Of a stretch of DNA of 64,000 nt, positions 51,421 to 61,454 are shown in pieces. Origin of the DNA: Symbiodinium natans (lineage: Eukaryota > Sar > Dinophyceae > Suessiales > Symbiodiniaceae); assembly GCA_905221605.1 (NCBI GenBank), contig CAJNDS010002243.1, forward strand, positions 1 to 64,000, given 5' to 3'. Every line of letters starts with the position of its first letter. Position 1 is the first letter of the stretch. Under the pieces are notes generated by a model. It was not told the DNA's origin. It did not search any database and worked only from the letters and a program-made list of their open reading frames with translations. The position numbers were made by a program, and so were the translations under genes.

Positions 51421-51849
51421 GTCGAATCGCCCTAATTCTGTGTGGGGTGTATCATGTTTAGGGTTTAGGGAACCCTAATAGTTCTAACATCTGCTTAGCG
51501 CTCATAAGGTGCAGGGTTCCTAGTTGCCCTGAGTTCTTTTTGAGGTTGAACATGTTTTGGGTTTAGGGCTAGAAGCGTTAGGGTTTCCGACTAGCCCTAA
51601 ATTCTGTTTAAGATTTACAATGCTTAGGCTTTTGGGGTTCAGGGTTTATATAGTTTAGGGTTTATAGCGTTTAGGTTTAAGTTTAGGGTTTAGGTCTGCT
51701 GGCGTCCCCCCACGTGAGGAATTTCAGCAATTTTGAGGGTTTACAAGGCTTTAGATTCCACTTCTTCGGCTCGTGCAAAGGGGCTCCTAGCCTGTCCTAC
51801 ACATTGAACTTACCGCACTCTCAACTGCTTGGGCTTGGAGTTCAAACGT

Positions 51850-51930
51850 ATATTATATAGTATATTATATAGTATATTATACAGTATATCATATAGTATA
51901 GTATATAGTATATCATATAGTATATTATGC
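51850..51930. repeat. tandem tatattatatag repeat
   Basis: Six to seven copies of a 12-14 base unit. Confidence 0.9.
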
Positions 51931-52059
51931 CCTAAACAAACCCCTGAACCCTAAATCCTCGACACCCAAGGAGCAGCACCTCATGTGCAACCCCTAAACC
52001 CAAAGCTAAATAGACCCCAACTTTCACTGGCCCACCACTGTCCCCCCAAACACAGGCCA

Positions 52060-52540
52060 CAAGATGATCTCATGAGAAGACGAAGCATCAGCGATAATCA
52101 TTATCATCATGTTCGCCACGGTAAATCACATTGTTCATGGCATATTCATGGTGGCGGTGATGACGAAGATGGTTATGATGGCGGTGATGATATTTGGGGG
52201 GGGGGGGGGGAGGGTGGCTTTCACAGTTGATGAACAACGTCGCGATGATGACAATGCTAGTGATGCTGATGACGATGAATGGTGACGGCGGTGCTGTCGG
52301 TGATGATCACGATGGTCATCGTGATGACAATCGTCGGACTCATCATCGCTCTCAGCGCGGTTATCGTCGTCATCATCGCTACTATAATTTCTCTTCACCC
52401 CCCCCCCCCATAATTCATCATATTCTCTTCACCCCCCCCCCCCATAATTCATAATAATTTCTCTTCACCCCCCATAATTCATCATATTCTCTTCACCCCC
52501 CCCCCCCCCCCATAATTCATCATATTCTCTTCTTCATCAT
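52060..52540. repeat. GAT-rich triplet region and cttcaccccc tandem repeat
   Basis: Clusters of gatgat/atcatc to 52380, then four copies of a unit combining cttcacc, a C run and ataattcatc. The His/Asp-rich frames are low-complexity artefacts. Confidence 0.8.
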
Positions 52541-52848
52541 AATCCAGTGAGAATCAGAATGTTTTCAGCAGTATTGCGGATAAGAACGTATGAAGAAGCA
52601 GTAGCATCGAGGAGCCTGAGCTGCACCCTCTCCACCTATCTATCTTCCTTTCTATCTGATATAGATTGTATATTATATATATATACATATGGATATGTAT
52701 ATATATATATATATTCTTAGATATATATTTATTTATGTTTATATATATATATGTGTATACATGTGCATATATATATATATATGTCAACAGTAAATTGAAA
52801 AGAAAATAACAAATACTTAGACGAATTCAGAAAGGCCTAAAACCTACC

Positions 52849-52865
52849 CCCCCCCCCCCCCCCCC
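52849..52865. repeat. poly-C tract
   Basis: C17 run. Loose C-strand repeats follow to 53000. Confidence 0.9.
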
Positions 52866-53014
52866 AATCTACAGTACCCTCAGCCCTACGCCCTTAAACC
52901 CTACAACCTAAACCGTATACCCCTAACCCTCAAAAAAACCCAAAACTCCCCTGCAATACTAAACCCCAAAACCCCACAACTCCCCTTTAATACTAAACCC
53001 CACAACCCCAAGTC

Positions 53015-53086
53015 ATGCCCAGGCCATGCCTCGCCGTCGTCATAGTCGCCGGCGTGGCGGCCTACTCGGCCATCAGGCCGGCTTTT
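53015..53086 (+). CDS. possible first exon with hydrophobic N-terminus
   Basis: The ATG frame MPRPCLAVVIVAGVAAYSAI then RPAF resembles a signal or membrane anchor. A second frame is very Arg-rich. No donor is clear, so support is weak. Confidence 0.3.
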
Positions 53087-53644
53087 CTGTTGTTTGTAGA
53101 TACAGGGCTTCTTAGGCTCTTCATAGGCCTTTTAGGGCTTCTTCGTTTTTTTTGATGTGGCTTAGGGCTTCTGAGATTTTGTTGTTTAAATGGGGTTTAG
53201 GGCTGCTTTGTTTTTTCTAGGATTTCGGGCTGCAGGCCTTTCGGGGTTTGTGGGGACGCACGCGCAAGTCCGCAGCGCAGGTCCGCTGTGCCAAGCGGTG
53301 CTGGTTTTTTTTTCATCATGTGGGTTTGTTGGGTTGGGCTTTAGGGTCCAGGGTTTAGAGTTTAGGGTTGATTATGGTTTGGGTTTTCTTTGAAGGTTTT
53401 AGGTTTGCAATTCTTTAGGATAAAGGGCTTAGGGTGCTAGACTGTTGTTTCATTTTGGTGTAGTGCTGGCTTCTTTTGACCAGGAGAGAGGGGGGGCTCG
53501 GTCAGGTATTGGGGGTTTGGGGTGCAGGGTTTGGTTTTTGGTGGGCGGAGGTGTCGAAAATTGTCGGCTGGCATCGGGGCTTTTCTCTGCAAACAATGCC
53601 TTTTAGTGGGGCCGCTGCTGCCGAAGGTTTATTGGGTTCTTAAG

Positions 53645-53745
53645 GCAGGGGGTTCATGGGGGGGTAGGTACCTAGGGAACCTTAGGGAAGCTTAGAGAGA
53701 CTCTGGGAGTAGCGCGGAGTATTAGGGAACCTTGGGTTACATACC
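53645..53745 (+). repeat. dispersed repeat, family I
   Basis: Close copy of 12718-12812. Confidence 0.75.
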
Positions 53746-53851
53746 CCCCCTTCTAAACTAAACCCTAAACCCTAAACCCTAAACCCTCAACCCTTAACCC
53801 TAAACCCTAAACCCTAAGAAGCCAAGAGCTGCCGAAGGTTCTCCCTTGCAG

Positions 53852-53917
53852 GGTGGTCCTCAGCGATTTGTCTTCGGGGGCACTTTTCCGCCCTTGATGA
53901 TGCTGGAAGCAACCAGG
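53852..53917 (+). CDS. candidate exon, unknown
   Basis: A cttgcag acceptor, GGPQRFVFGGTFPPLMMLEA. Its right end merges into a family B element starting near 53914, so the donor is not visible. Confidence 0.4.
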
Positions 53918-53988
53918 ACCCAGAGTAGGCCCTTATCCCCTTTTATGGGGTTTGGGTTCCCTTCTAAGCCCCTTCAAACCCAAAGGGC
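53914..53988. mobile_element. MITE family B, left part
   Basis: aggacccagagtaggccctt ... gggttcccttctaagcccc. The right arm is lost. Confidence 0.65.
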
Positions 53989-53997
53989 TTTAAGGTC

Positions 53998-54065
53998 GCC
54001 CTAAACCCTAGCCCTAAACCCTAAACCCTAAACCCTAAACCCTAAACCCTAAACCCTAAACCCCA
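53998..54065 (-). repeat. CCCTAAA array
   Basis: Nine units, 40 bases before the next exon. Confidence 0.9.
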
Positions 54066-54103
54066 TTTTAGGACGCTAGGCGTTGGGGGCTCTAGGACGT
54101 CAG

Positions 54104-54180
54104 ACGAAGATGGTTCTTTGCTCTGGCCAGTCCTCCGGCAACGGCGGGCGCCTCCTTTCCGTGGACGCTCAACCCTACAG
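54104..54180 (+). CDS. candidate internal exon, unknown
   Basis: TKMVLCSGQSSGNGGRLLSV then DAQPY after acgtcag. Donor CAG|GCCAGG (GC type), or GTGTTG five bases on. Confidence 0.5.
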
Positions 54181-54764
54181 GCCAGGTGTTGGGGGTGTGG
54201 TTATACCTTAAACTATGTCATAGTGGGGTAACATTGTGCATTCTTCTGGGTACTTAAACTCAATAAGGAATAGAGATTTAAGTGTTCAATACTTTTCGGG
54301 CTTTACAACGGATTATAGGCTACCGCTTGAGCCGTATCCCCCCTGGACCACATGACCAGAACACCCAACCCAAGAGCCCGAAAGCCTTCACTCTTTGCAA
54401 TTGTTCACTCATCCTGGACCTGAATTTCTTGGCCCATGCTTGAGCAGCTAAGGCGTTAAGCTTTGGTTTAAGATTCGGTGGCATCCGACCCCCTTCCTGC
54501 CTAGTAAACCCAAACTATCAATCTCCTGGCTTTGCCCTGAAACCAAATTGCGGCAGGGCTCTCCTAAGCTTTTCTTCGCTCACCTGAACCCGAAGCCTTG
54601 AACCCCAGACCCCCAAGATTCTAAATCCTAAACCCTAAAGAGCCTAACGAATCCCTAAATCCACATGACACGAAACACTATCATGATCTCCCACCATCAT
54701 GATCTCCCTCCCCCTGATAATAACACATAAGGAGACATCAAAGGAGTAATTGTGCTTGGCAGGT

Positions 54765-54850
54765 GTGGGGCCCCCTTACTAAGTACTAACTATGCGTAGT
54801 TAAGGGACTTATAGCCTAAGTTAGGATCCTTATAACCCAACTTAGGTACA
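54765..54850. mobile_element. family D repeat, uninterrupted (other orientation)
   Basis: gggcccccttactaagtac ... aagttaggatccttataacc. It confirms the empty junction seen at 31279. Confidence 0.65.
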
Positions 54851-54899
54851 TTAGGTGTCCCTTATTCTCGTAAACCCTTCATTGCGGCTTGCGAAACAG

Positions 54900-54926
54900 C
54901 ACCCGGGAGTCTCCAGAAAGCCGCAG
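54900..54926 (+). CDS. candidate micro-exon, unknown
   Basis: Nine codons (HPGVSRKPQ) between gaaacag and CAG|GTATGC. Confidence 0.35.
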
Positions 54927-55165
54927 GTATGCTGAACGACCTCACCATGCCAGGGGGGCCCAGATTGCGACAATGAACAGACATGTTCTTCGTTTGCTTT
55001 ACAGCCGCTAGCTCCTAGTTTAGGGTTTAGGGTTTAGGGTTTAGGGTTACTATAGTACCTCCTAGGTTTAAGAGGTGTGTTGAAAAGTTAGCCAAACCCT
55101 CCTAGGCTTGCAGGTTCTACTTTCATAGTACTTGACTGCGCGGACGACATCTTAGCGATGTACTA

Positions 55166-55268
55166 GAGGGGTCGAAATAAATACTAGTAGTATCAACATA
55201 TGGTTCCTTTATAACTATACTGAAACAACCCCCAAAACCCTCTTCTAATTATGAAGGCCCCTAAATTA
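55166..55268. mobile_element. dispersed repeat, family G
   Basis: ggggtcgaaataaatactag ... cccccaaaaccctcttctaa. Confidence 0.65.
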
Positions 55269-55794
55269 CAATGGGGCCCTTGGCGTGCACCTGCACGGCC
55301 AGACCATGTGTTCTCACGCAAGGAAAACCGAAACGCGGACCCTCAGCCTAAACCCTTAGGCTCTGGGTTCGGGGGGGCGGGGGGAATTGCAGGGTTTGGG
55401 GCTTGGGGTCTTTGGGGGGCAGCCTAGGCTTCGTTTATTCAGGATCTATAGGGTTTAGGGTTTAGAGTTTCGGGTTTGGGGCTTAGGGTTTCTCATTTTG
55501 AGAGGACTGATTCGATGAGAATTTTGGGCGGCATCATCCGCCGGCAGATGTAGTGGAGTGGGCTCGGAAGTCGGCTTACAAGATATGTTTCGGGTGTGTG
55601 TGTGGATGCAACGGACAAAGAGAGACTGCCAAGAGAGAGACCACCAAGATTAGGGTTTAGGGTTAGTGTAGGGTGTAGGGTTTATAGGTTTATAGGGTTT
55701 AGAGGGTTTAGGGTGTAGGGTTTAGGGTTTAGGGATGCTCCACCTTTTGATGAGGGCAACTGCCACCACAACCCTAAACCAGAAGCCATAAACA

Positions 55795-55905
55795 CCCCTA
55801 AACCCTGGACCCTAAACCCAAACCCTAAACCCTAAACCCTAAACCCTCAACCCTGAACCCTAAACCCTAAACCCGAAACCCGAAACCCTAAACCCTAAAC
55901 CCCAA
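55795..55905 (-). repeat. CCCTAAA array
   Basis: About twelve units ending 20 bases before the next exon. Confidence 0.9.
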
Positions 55906-55924
55906 CACCCTGCTTGCATCACAG

Positions 55925-55980
55925 AGCCGAGGTACATCGGCCTCTATGCCGCCACGATACCAGCCAAGGCCTTTTCAACC
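55925..55980 (+). CDS. candidate internal exon, unknown
   Basis: PRYIGLYAATIPAKAFST between catcacag and ACC|GTTTAGGG. Strong codon bias. Flanked by CCCTAAA upstream and TTTAGGG downstream. Confidence 0.6.
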
Positions 55981-56067
55981 GTTTAGGGTTTAGGGTTTAG
56001 GGTTTAGGGTGTAGGGTTTAGGGGTTTAGGGTTTATCCCGAAACTAATATAGGGGTTTGCCATAATC

Positions 56068-56201
56068 TACTGTTTGCTTAGGAACCCCCCCCAAAAAAAA
56101 GATATATATATATATATATATATGAAGACATTTTCTTGCCTACAAGGCAACAAGGGGATGATTTATTTTCTTTTTTTGGTGTTCTTACGCAAATCGTAGT
56201 A
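56068..56201. mobile_element. MITE family L, full copy
   Basis: Inverted ends tactgtttgcttaggaaccc and gtgttcttacgcaaatcgta around an AT microsatellite core. Confidence 0.7.
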
Positions 56202-56284
56202 ATAAGGGACCCCTGTTCTACACCCCCAAATAGTAGGACTCCTCTTATAATAAGGACCCGAACAAGGTACCCCTAATCCCATAT

Positions 56285-56350
56285 AATTAGGGGTCGGGAT
56301 AGTTACCAACAATGTCCCCTTATGGTCCCTTTAGAATCATACTGGAAGAA
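56285..56350. mobile_element. dispersed repeat, family G, partial
   Basis: ggggtcgggatagttaccaa ... tccccttatggtccctttag. Confidence 0.6.
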
Positions 56351-56873
56351 CATTCTACGTCTTCAGGCTCTTATGTGAACCCTAAGCTAGCCTTACATTC
56401 TTATGTTTACTATATGGTGAAATGACGATTTTTGATTTTGAACTTCGTGTTTCTAGAACTTCCGACGCGTTCCATAGTATGTTCTACCTTTTTGTCTTTT
56501 ACACTATGCATATTCTTATAAGCTATGCCCTACGCGCTGCAATTCTCAGGCCAGTAAGCCCCCCCCCCCCCCACCCCCCAAATGCCCATGAATCCCTAAG
56601 AGCTGCGAACACCCTGGAACCCCGCCCCCCCCCCCCCCCCCCCCCCCCGCCCCCCCAAACCCCAAACCCTTATAAACCCTAAACCCTAAACGCTAAACCC
56701 TAAACCCTAAACCCGCCAAACTTCCCTAAAAATCCCGATGAGTCCCCCTTCGAAACTAATTCAAGGAGCTGCTGAACGTGGTCCTGAAGGCCGCTGGTGA
56801 CTCGTTGATAGGCCGGGCGGATGGCCTCAGAAATGTTTGAAACCCTAGAACTGGGTAGGGGGTTTTAGACCCC

Positions 56874-56973
56874 GGTTCTTAGTAGGGAATGCGGGAATGA
56901 GGGCCCTATCTAATCCCTTAAATGGGGATAAAGAGGGCCCTCATTCCCTCATTCCCTACTAAGAACCAGCCAG
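56874..56973. mobile_element. MITE family E, short copy
   Basis: Near-perfect inverted ends ggttcttagtagggaatg... / ...cattccctactaagaacc with a short core. The outer agccag continues the end seen at 46205. Confidence 0.85.
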
Positions 56974-57189
56974 TTTAGGGTATAGGGCTTGGGGCCTTTG
57001 ATGTTTCTTGAAAGGTTATATTTCCCTTCTTGGGTTTAAGAGGATCAGATTTAGGAATCTTTTTCGGAGGCCTTGAAACTCGAAAGTTGGAAGCCTAAGC
57101 GCCCAGGCTGGTTTTGCAGCGTTTGCGAGGTTCCAGGGCTCACTTTGAGGCCTGTTTTTCTGTGGCTCTCTGCCACGGGGGGGGGAGGG

Positions 57190-57535
57190 AGCGAGAGAGA
57201 GAGAGAGAGAGGGAGACAAAGAGAGAGAGGGGGGGAGCGAGAGAGAGAGAGAGAGCGAGCTAGAGAGAGAGAGAGAGAGACCAAAAAAACAAAAAAGAGA
57301 GAGAGAGAGAGAAAGAGAGAGAAAGAGAGAGAAAGAGAGAGAAAGAGAGAAAAAGAGAGAGAAAGAGAGAGACAGAGAGAGAAAGAGAGAGAAAGAGAGA
57401 GACGGAGAGAGAAAGAGAGAGAAAGAGAGGGAGAAAGAGAAAAACACAGAGAAGAGAAAACACACCCGCCCACGCCCACAGAGAGAGAGGGAGAGAACGA
57501 GCGAAGGAGAGAACGAGCGAGCGAGAGACAGAGGC
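57190..57535. repeat. (GA)n / (GAAA)n compound microsatellite
   Basis: Over 340 bases of purine repeats. The long Arg/Glu and Ser/Leu frames on both strands are artefacts. Confidence 0.95.
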
Positions 57536-57559
57536 GACATGTCCCCACATGGTCTGGAG

Positions 57560-57624
57560 GCTACACTCGCATGGACGAGGGGGATCAGTACGTGCCCAAG
57601 CTCGAGGCGCCTCTTGCGCTTTAG
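57560..57624 (+). CDS. candidate terminal exon, unknown
   Basis: After tctggag: YTRMDEGDQYVPKLEAPLAL then TAG. Codons are GC-ending, unlike the adjacent microsatellite. Confidence 0.4.
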
Positions 57625-57919
57625 GGTTTTTGGGTTTCGGACTCACATGCTTGGGGCCTCTAGGGTTTAGGAAAACAGTTAGATTTTTGCTACATCTTGA
57701 GGGTTCAGGGTCTGGGGTCGAATATGTAGGGTTTTAGGCTTTCGCGAGGAGAAGTCTTGTAGTTTCTTCCTAGAGCACTAGAGAACTTGCGTTTAGGTGG
57801 TGTCTTGAGTGTAGTCTCAAAGCCCAACGACGAAAGTCACCAAGCCTTACCTCCCCCCAAAAGCCCTCAGCCTCACGTGCTAAACTGGACAACCCTAAAG
57901 CACTCATCCCATCCTCCGC

Positions 57920-58100
57920 GTGCTCGATAAACCCTAAACCCTAGACTGCCTAAACCCTAAATACTAGACCCTAAACCCTAAACCCGACCCCCCACCCGCC
58001 CCACCCCCCCTGAACCCTAAACCCTAAACCCTAAACCCGAAACCCTAAACCCGAAACCCTAAACCCTAAACCCTAAACCCCAAACCCCAAACCCCAAACC
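57920..58100 (-). repeat. CCCTAAA array with CCCCAAA variants
   Basis: C-strand units ending ten bases before the hydroxylase exon at 58111. Confidence 0.9.
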
Positions 58101-58110
58101 CTGCCCACAG

Positions 58111-58209
58111 GTTCTAGAGTTCCACGACTTGTGCTACCTCGCCTTGAACACCGTGGCAGGGCGCCTAGAGACCACGGTCCTACCGAAGTCCTTGATTCCC
58201 TTACACTGG
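58111..58209 (+). CDS. fatty acid hydroxylase-like gene, upstream exon a
   Basis: Thirty-three codons, phase 0 to 0, with VLEFHDLCYLALNTVAGRLE and TTVLPKSLIPLHW. Acceptor cccacag, donor TGG|GTTTAGGG. Assigned to the hydroxylase gene by position and phase only. Confidence 0.6.
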
Positions 58210-58550
58210 GTTTAGGGTTTATGGGTTTATGGGTTTAGGGTTTAGGGTTTATGGGGTTAGGGTTTAGGGTTTAGGGTGGGGACTTGGGGAGACCCTGAAA
58301 CCTAGAAGCCCTCCATGCCCAAACCCCCAAAGCATCGACCCTCATACCTAGGAGACCACCAGAGAGATAGCACTTTAAGTTACCCCAAAAACACCCCAAC
58401 AGAACCTTAAACACCTTTAACAAAAATCCCTAAAACCCCCCCCCCAAAAAAAAAAAATAAAATAAAAAAATAAAATAAATACATAGATAAATAAACGCCT
58501 TAAACCCTAAACCCCAACCCTAAACCACAAACCTTAAACACCCATCTCAG

Positions 58551-58614
58551 GTGGAGTTCCTGGGAATGAACCACGTCGGAGCATTCCTCCTGGGCAGCGC
58601 TGTCACCTATGGGG
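58551..58614 (+). CDS. fatty acid hydroxylase-like gene, upstream exon b
   Basis: VEFLGMNHVGAFLLGSAVTY, phase 0 in, 1 out, between atctcag and GGGG|GTAGGC. Hydrophobic, fitting an N-terminal membrane region. Confidence 0.6.
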
Positions 58615-59120
58615 GTAGGCGCTTTAGGGTTTAGGGTTTGGGCTTTGGGGTGTGGGTTTTTTCAAGGCTTTGGGCTTCTGGGGTTTGAGGGCCTTAGGGT
58701 TTTGAGGTCTTTGAGGGTTTAGGGTTTTAGGAGATAGGGGTTCTAGAGTTTTAAGGTTTTTATGGTGCAGGGTTTAGGGTGCTACGCTGCTATTCGTGGC
58801 ATTGTGGGACCCTTTATATTGAAAGGGATTCAGAGTTTTTAGATTTTGTGCTTTTAGATTTTGGGGCGTAGGTTGTTGGGTTACTGTGCAGGGGGGGTGT
58901 AGAGTGCAGCGCTCTCTCAGCAGATAACAGTCGCATCTACTGCTCGTTTCAGGTATCAGGTCCTTCCACGGCATGGCTGGTGAAGGAGAAGTTTCTTGAG
59001 GGTGTTGTCGCACGTTGTCTAGGTTCACACTGTCGCGGGGTACATGTTGAACCTCAAGCCCTAACAATCCTAAAAGTTCCTGGAAACCCTACACCCTAAA
59101 CCCTAGGCCGAGCTGAGCAG

Positions 59121-59142
59121 ATCGAAACCAAGAAAGTTTCGG
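59121..59142 (+). CDS. fatty acid hydroxylase-like gene, micro-exon c
   Basis: Twenty-two bases between gagcag and CGG|GTCTAGGG. It is the phase link (DRNQESFG) that lets exon b join exon d. Confidence 0.4.
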
Positions 59143-59144
59143 GT

Positions 59145-59230
59145 CTAGGGTTTAGGGTTTAGGGTTTAGGGTTTAGGGTTTAGGGTTTAGGGTTTAGGGT
59201 TTAGGGTTTAGGGTTTAGGGTTTAGGGTTC
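59145..59230 (+). repeat. TTTAGGG array at an intron start
   Basis: Twelve units two bases after the exon above. Another clean array lies at 59380-59435. Confidence 0.95.
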
Positions 59231-59491
59231 AGGGTGTAACATCTGAGTCCTTAGACCCTAAGCCCTAAACTCCAACATCTGAGAAGTGAAGGCTTTTCCT
59301 CCTCCTGGCAAAACTTCGGGCCCCGAGCTTCTGAAGTCTCCATTCCCCTTCTTCTTACCCTCCATGGAAGAAATTCGGGTTTAGGGTTTAGGGTTTAGGG
59401 TTTAGGGTTTAGGGTTTAGGGTTTAGGGTTTAGGGCTTGGGGTGCCGAACTCCCCTTTCATCTTCTAAGAACCAGTAAGTCTAAACTGCAG

Positions 59492-59554
59492 CAACTTCAA
59501 CGTCTTCAACGGACCCGTGGCCTTCATCGCAGCCCGGGGGCCCAGCATCATCTG
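59492..59554 (+). CDS. fatty acid hydroxylase-like gene, exon d
   Basis: NFNVFNGPVAFIAARGPSII, in phase with exon c, between actgcag and TG|GTTTAGGG. Phase does not join directly to the next exon, so an exon between is probably missed. Confidence 0.55.
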
Positions 59555-60006
59555 GTTTAGGGTTTAGGGTTTAGGGTTTTGGGCTTACGTAGGGTTTAGG
59601 GTTTAGGGTTCTGCTTATCCCCCTGTTTTTTTCCCCGAAATATCCCAAAATTGGGATGTTGCCTCTTGTACTAACAGTCCTTAATATGAATAGGGCTTGT
59701 CAGATAAACCTCAAACTTTTACCCTAAATTATATATATATATATATACATCTTGGCAGCCCAGTGGCACCCTTTTCCATTGTTTTGGGTTCTGGGTTGCC
59801 TTATACAGGAACCAACCGAAAAAAAAACGGGTGCCCTTCTTGCAATATGGCTACTTGGCGACCACGACATCGAGACTACCCGCGATACCCATTCTAGTTC
59901 GGTAGAGCCTCGAAAATACAGGCAGAAAGAGGCACGAACGAAGTACGCAAACCCTAAACCCTAAACCCCAAACCCTAAACCCTACACCCTAAACCGCTTG
60001 CCCTAG

Positions 60007-60059
60007 GCGTTTGTCCTCAACGACCTGATCTACTACCCCTTCCACCTCATCGCTCACAG
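60007..60059 (+). CDS. fatty acid hydroxylase superfamily, histidine box 1
   Basis: AFVLNDLIYYPFHLIAHR. D-x3-Y-x2-H-x3-H matches the first histidine box of the di-iron fatty acid hydroxylase/sterol desaturase superfamily. Acceptor ccctag, donor ACAG|GCGAGC (GC type). CCCTAAA units precede. Confidence 0.75.
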
Positions 60060-60485
60060 GCGAGCTTATGGATCCGGGACCTGCGGGTTGCGGGTTTAGG
60101 CTTCGGGGTCTTCAGGTTTTGTAAAGATCTGGGGGTTTAGGGGTTCTGTTTTCAGTTGTTAGTAGGGTTTAAAGAGTTTAGGGGTCTAGAGTTTAGGTTT
60201 CTGGGAGTAGGGTGGAGGGGGGTGTACGATTGGTTGGCAGTTGCTTGCTGGTTCGTTCTCCTTACCAACGCATACCGAAATTTCAGCACAAACGGTTCCC
60301 TCTATGGCAGAGCCCTTTAAGCTGTCAATATGGGGCTTGGGGCTGTGCTTTCGGGTAGTTTGGGGCTTGAGTTCGTGTATCCTTGACCATACCAGGACGG
60401 GCTACTTCCCCTCACACCCCTTAAAAAGGCCCTTTATAGGGTTGATTGTCAGCCTGCCAATCTTCTGTGCGGCGCGTTTTGGCAG

Positions 60486-60554
60486 GCGAGTTCTGTATCC
60501 TTACTGCCACAAGCAGCATCATCGACAGCCCCATGGCTCCAGCTGGACATCGGG
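60486..60554 (+). CDS. fatty acid hydroxylase superfamily, histidine box 2
   Basis: RVLYPYCHKQHHRQPHG... in phase with the previous exon (AHR|RVLY). HKQHH is the HX2HH box, and the eight residues between the two boxes match the family spacing (e.g. HRLLH-x8-HKxHH). These enzymes are multi-pass membrane di-iron oxygenases acting on lipids or sterols. The substrate cannot be told. The donor GTTTAGGG opens a G-strand array. The third box was not found. Confidence 0.8.
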
Positions 60555-60619
60555 GTTTAGGGTTTAGGGTTTAGGGTTTAGGGTTGAGGGCTTAGGGTTT
60601 ATGTTTTTTTTCAGAGTTA

Positions 60620-60730
60620 CTAGGACCCAGAGTAGGCCCTTCTTCCTTTTTTTCGGCTTGGGGTCCCTTACAAACCCCCCTTGAAGCCAAAAAGGGCACC
60701 CCTTTTATTCCTAGTTCCTCTTGGGCCTAG
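60620..60730. mobile_element. MITE family B, full copy inside an intron
   Basis: ctaggacccagagtaggccc ... ttcctagttcctcttgggcc, between hydroxylase exon candidates. Confidence 0.75.
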
Positions 60731-60785
60731 GTTGAGCGCTTACGGCTTAGGGTTTAGGGCGTTCAAGGAAGCTTGATATGTGCAG

Positions 60786-60834
60786 GTTTTCATCTTCTCG
60801 CCCAAGATGTATTTCCTCCCGGCCCTGGGCCTAT
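60786..60834 (+). CDS. candidate exon, possibly hydroxylase continuation
   Basis: VFIFSPKMYFLPALGL, hydrophobic, after atgtgcag. Its phase does not fit the 60554 donor, so either limit may be wrong. Confidence 0.4.
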
Positions 60835-61144
60835 CTAGCAACCCTGAGCCCGATCTCGAACCCCAGAAACCCTGAACCATGAGTCTGTTCATGGGTTTCC
60901 AGGGTTCAGGGTTCAAGATTTAGTGAGTCCATGCTCCTCTTTGCCTCCATCGATGTTCGTGGCTGAGCGAAGTGCCAAGTGCAGGAAAGCGGTCTTCAAG
61001 CCATTAAAACTACATCTTAGGGTTTCGGGTTTAGGGTTTCGGGTTTAGGGTTTAGGGTTTAGGGTTTAGGGTTTAAGGTACACCCCGCGTTAGTCCTGGC
61101 AGGGCGGACAGGAATCGCAACTAGATAGTTGGTGTTGCCAACAC

Positions 61145-61330
61145 CTTGGGATGCTTCCCCTTATACTAAGAGTCGTTGATATGTTAGTACCCCCATTATA
61201 GGTTTAGGGTTTAGGGTTTTAGGGTTTAGGGTTTAGGGTTTAGGGTTTAGGGTTTAGGGTCGACTACTATTTTAGCACCCCCTATGATAATCGCTATGAA
61301 GGACTGTTAGTATAAGGGGGAACATCCCAA
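61145..61330. mobile_element. MITE family C interrupted by a TTTAGGG array
   Basis: Inverted ends ccttgggatgcttcccctta and aagggggaacatcccaag. The middle is replaced by about nine TTTAGGG units (61201-61260). Compare the compact copy at 32424. Confidence 0.8.
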
Positions 61331-61454
61331 GACATTGCCAACACCCACAGCCAAACTCTAGACCGGAGACTTGAGGCCAGAGCCCTGAACTCTTAGCCAC
61401 CTTTCAAACCCTCGCGTGTCAACCTGGTACTTGAGTCGCCCCGTTTTTTTCAGG

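Noticed and set aside
57016-57646. Long Ser/Leu- and Arg/Glu-rich frames on both strands
   Set aside because: They translate a GA/GAAA microsatellite. Open frames are expected on both strands with no coding signal.
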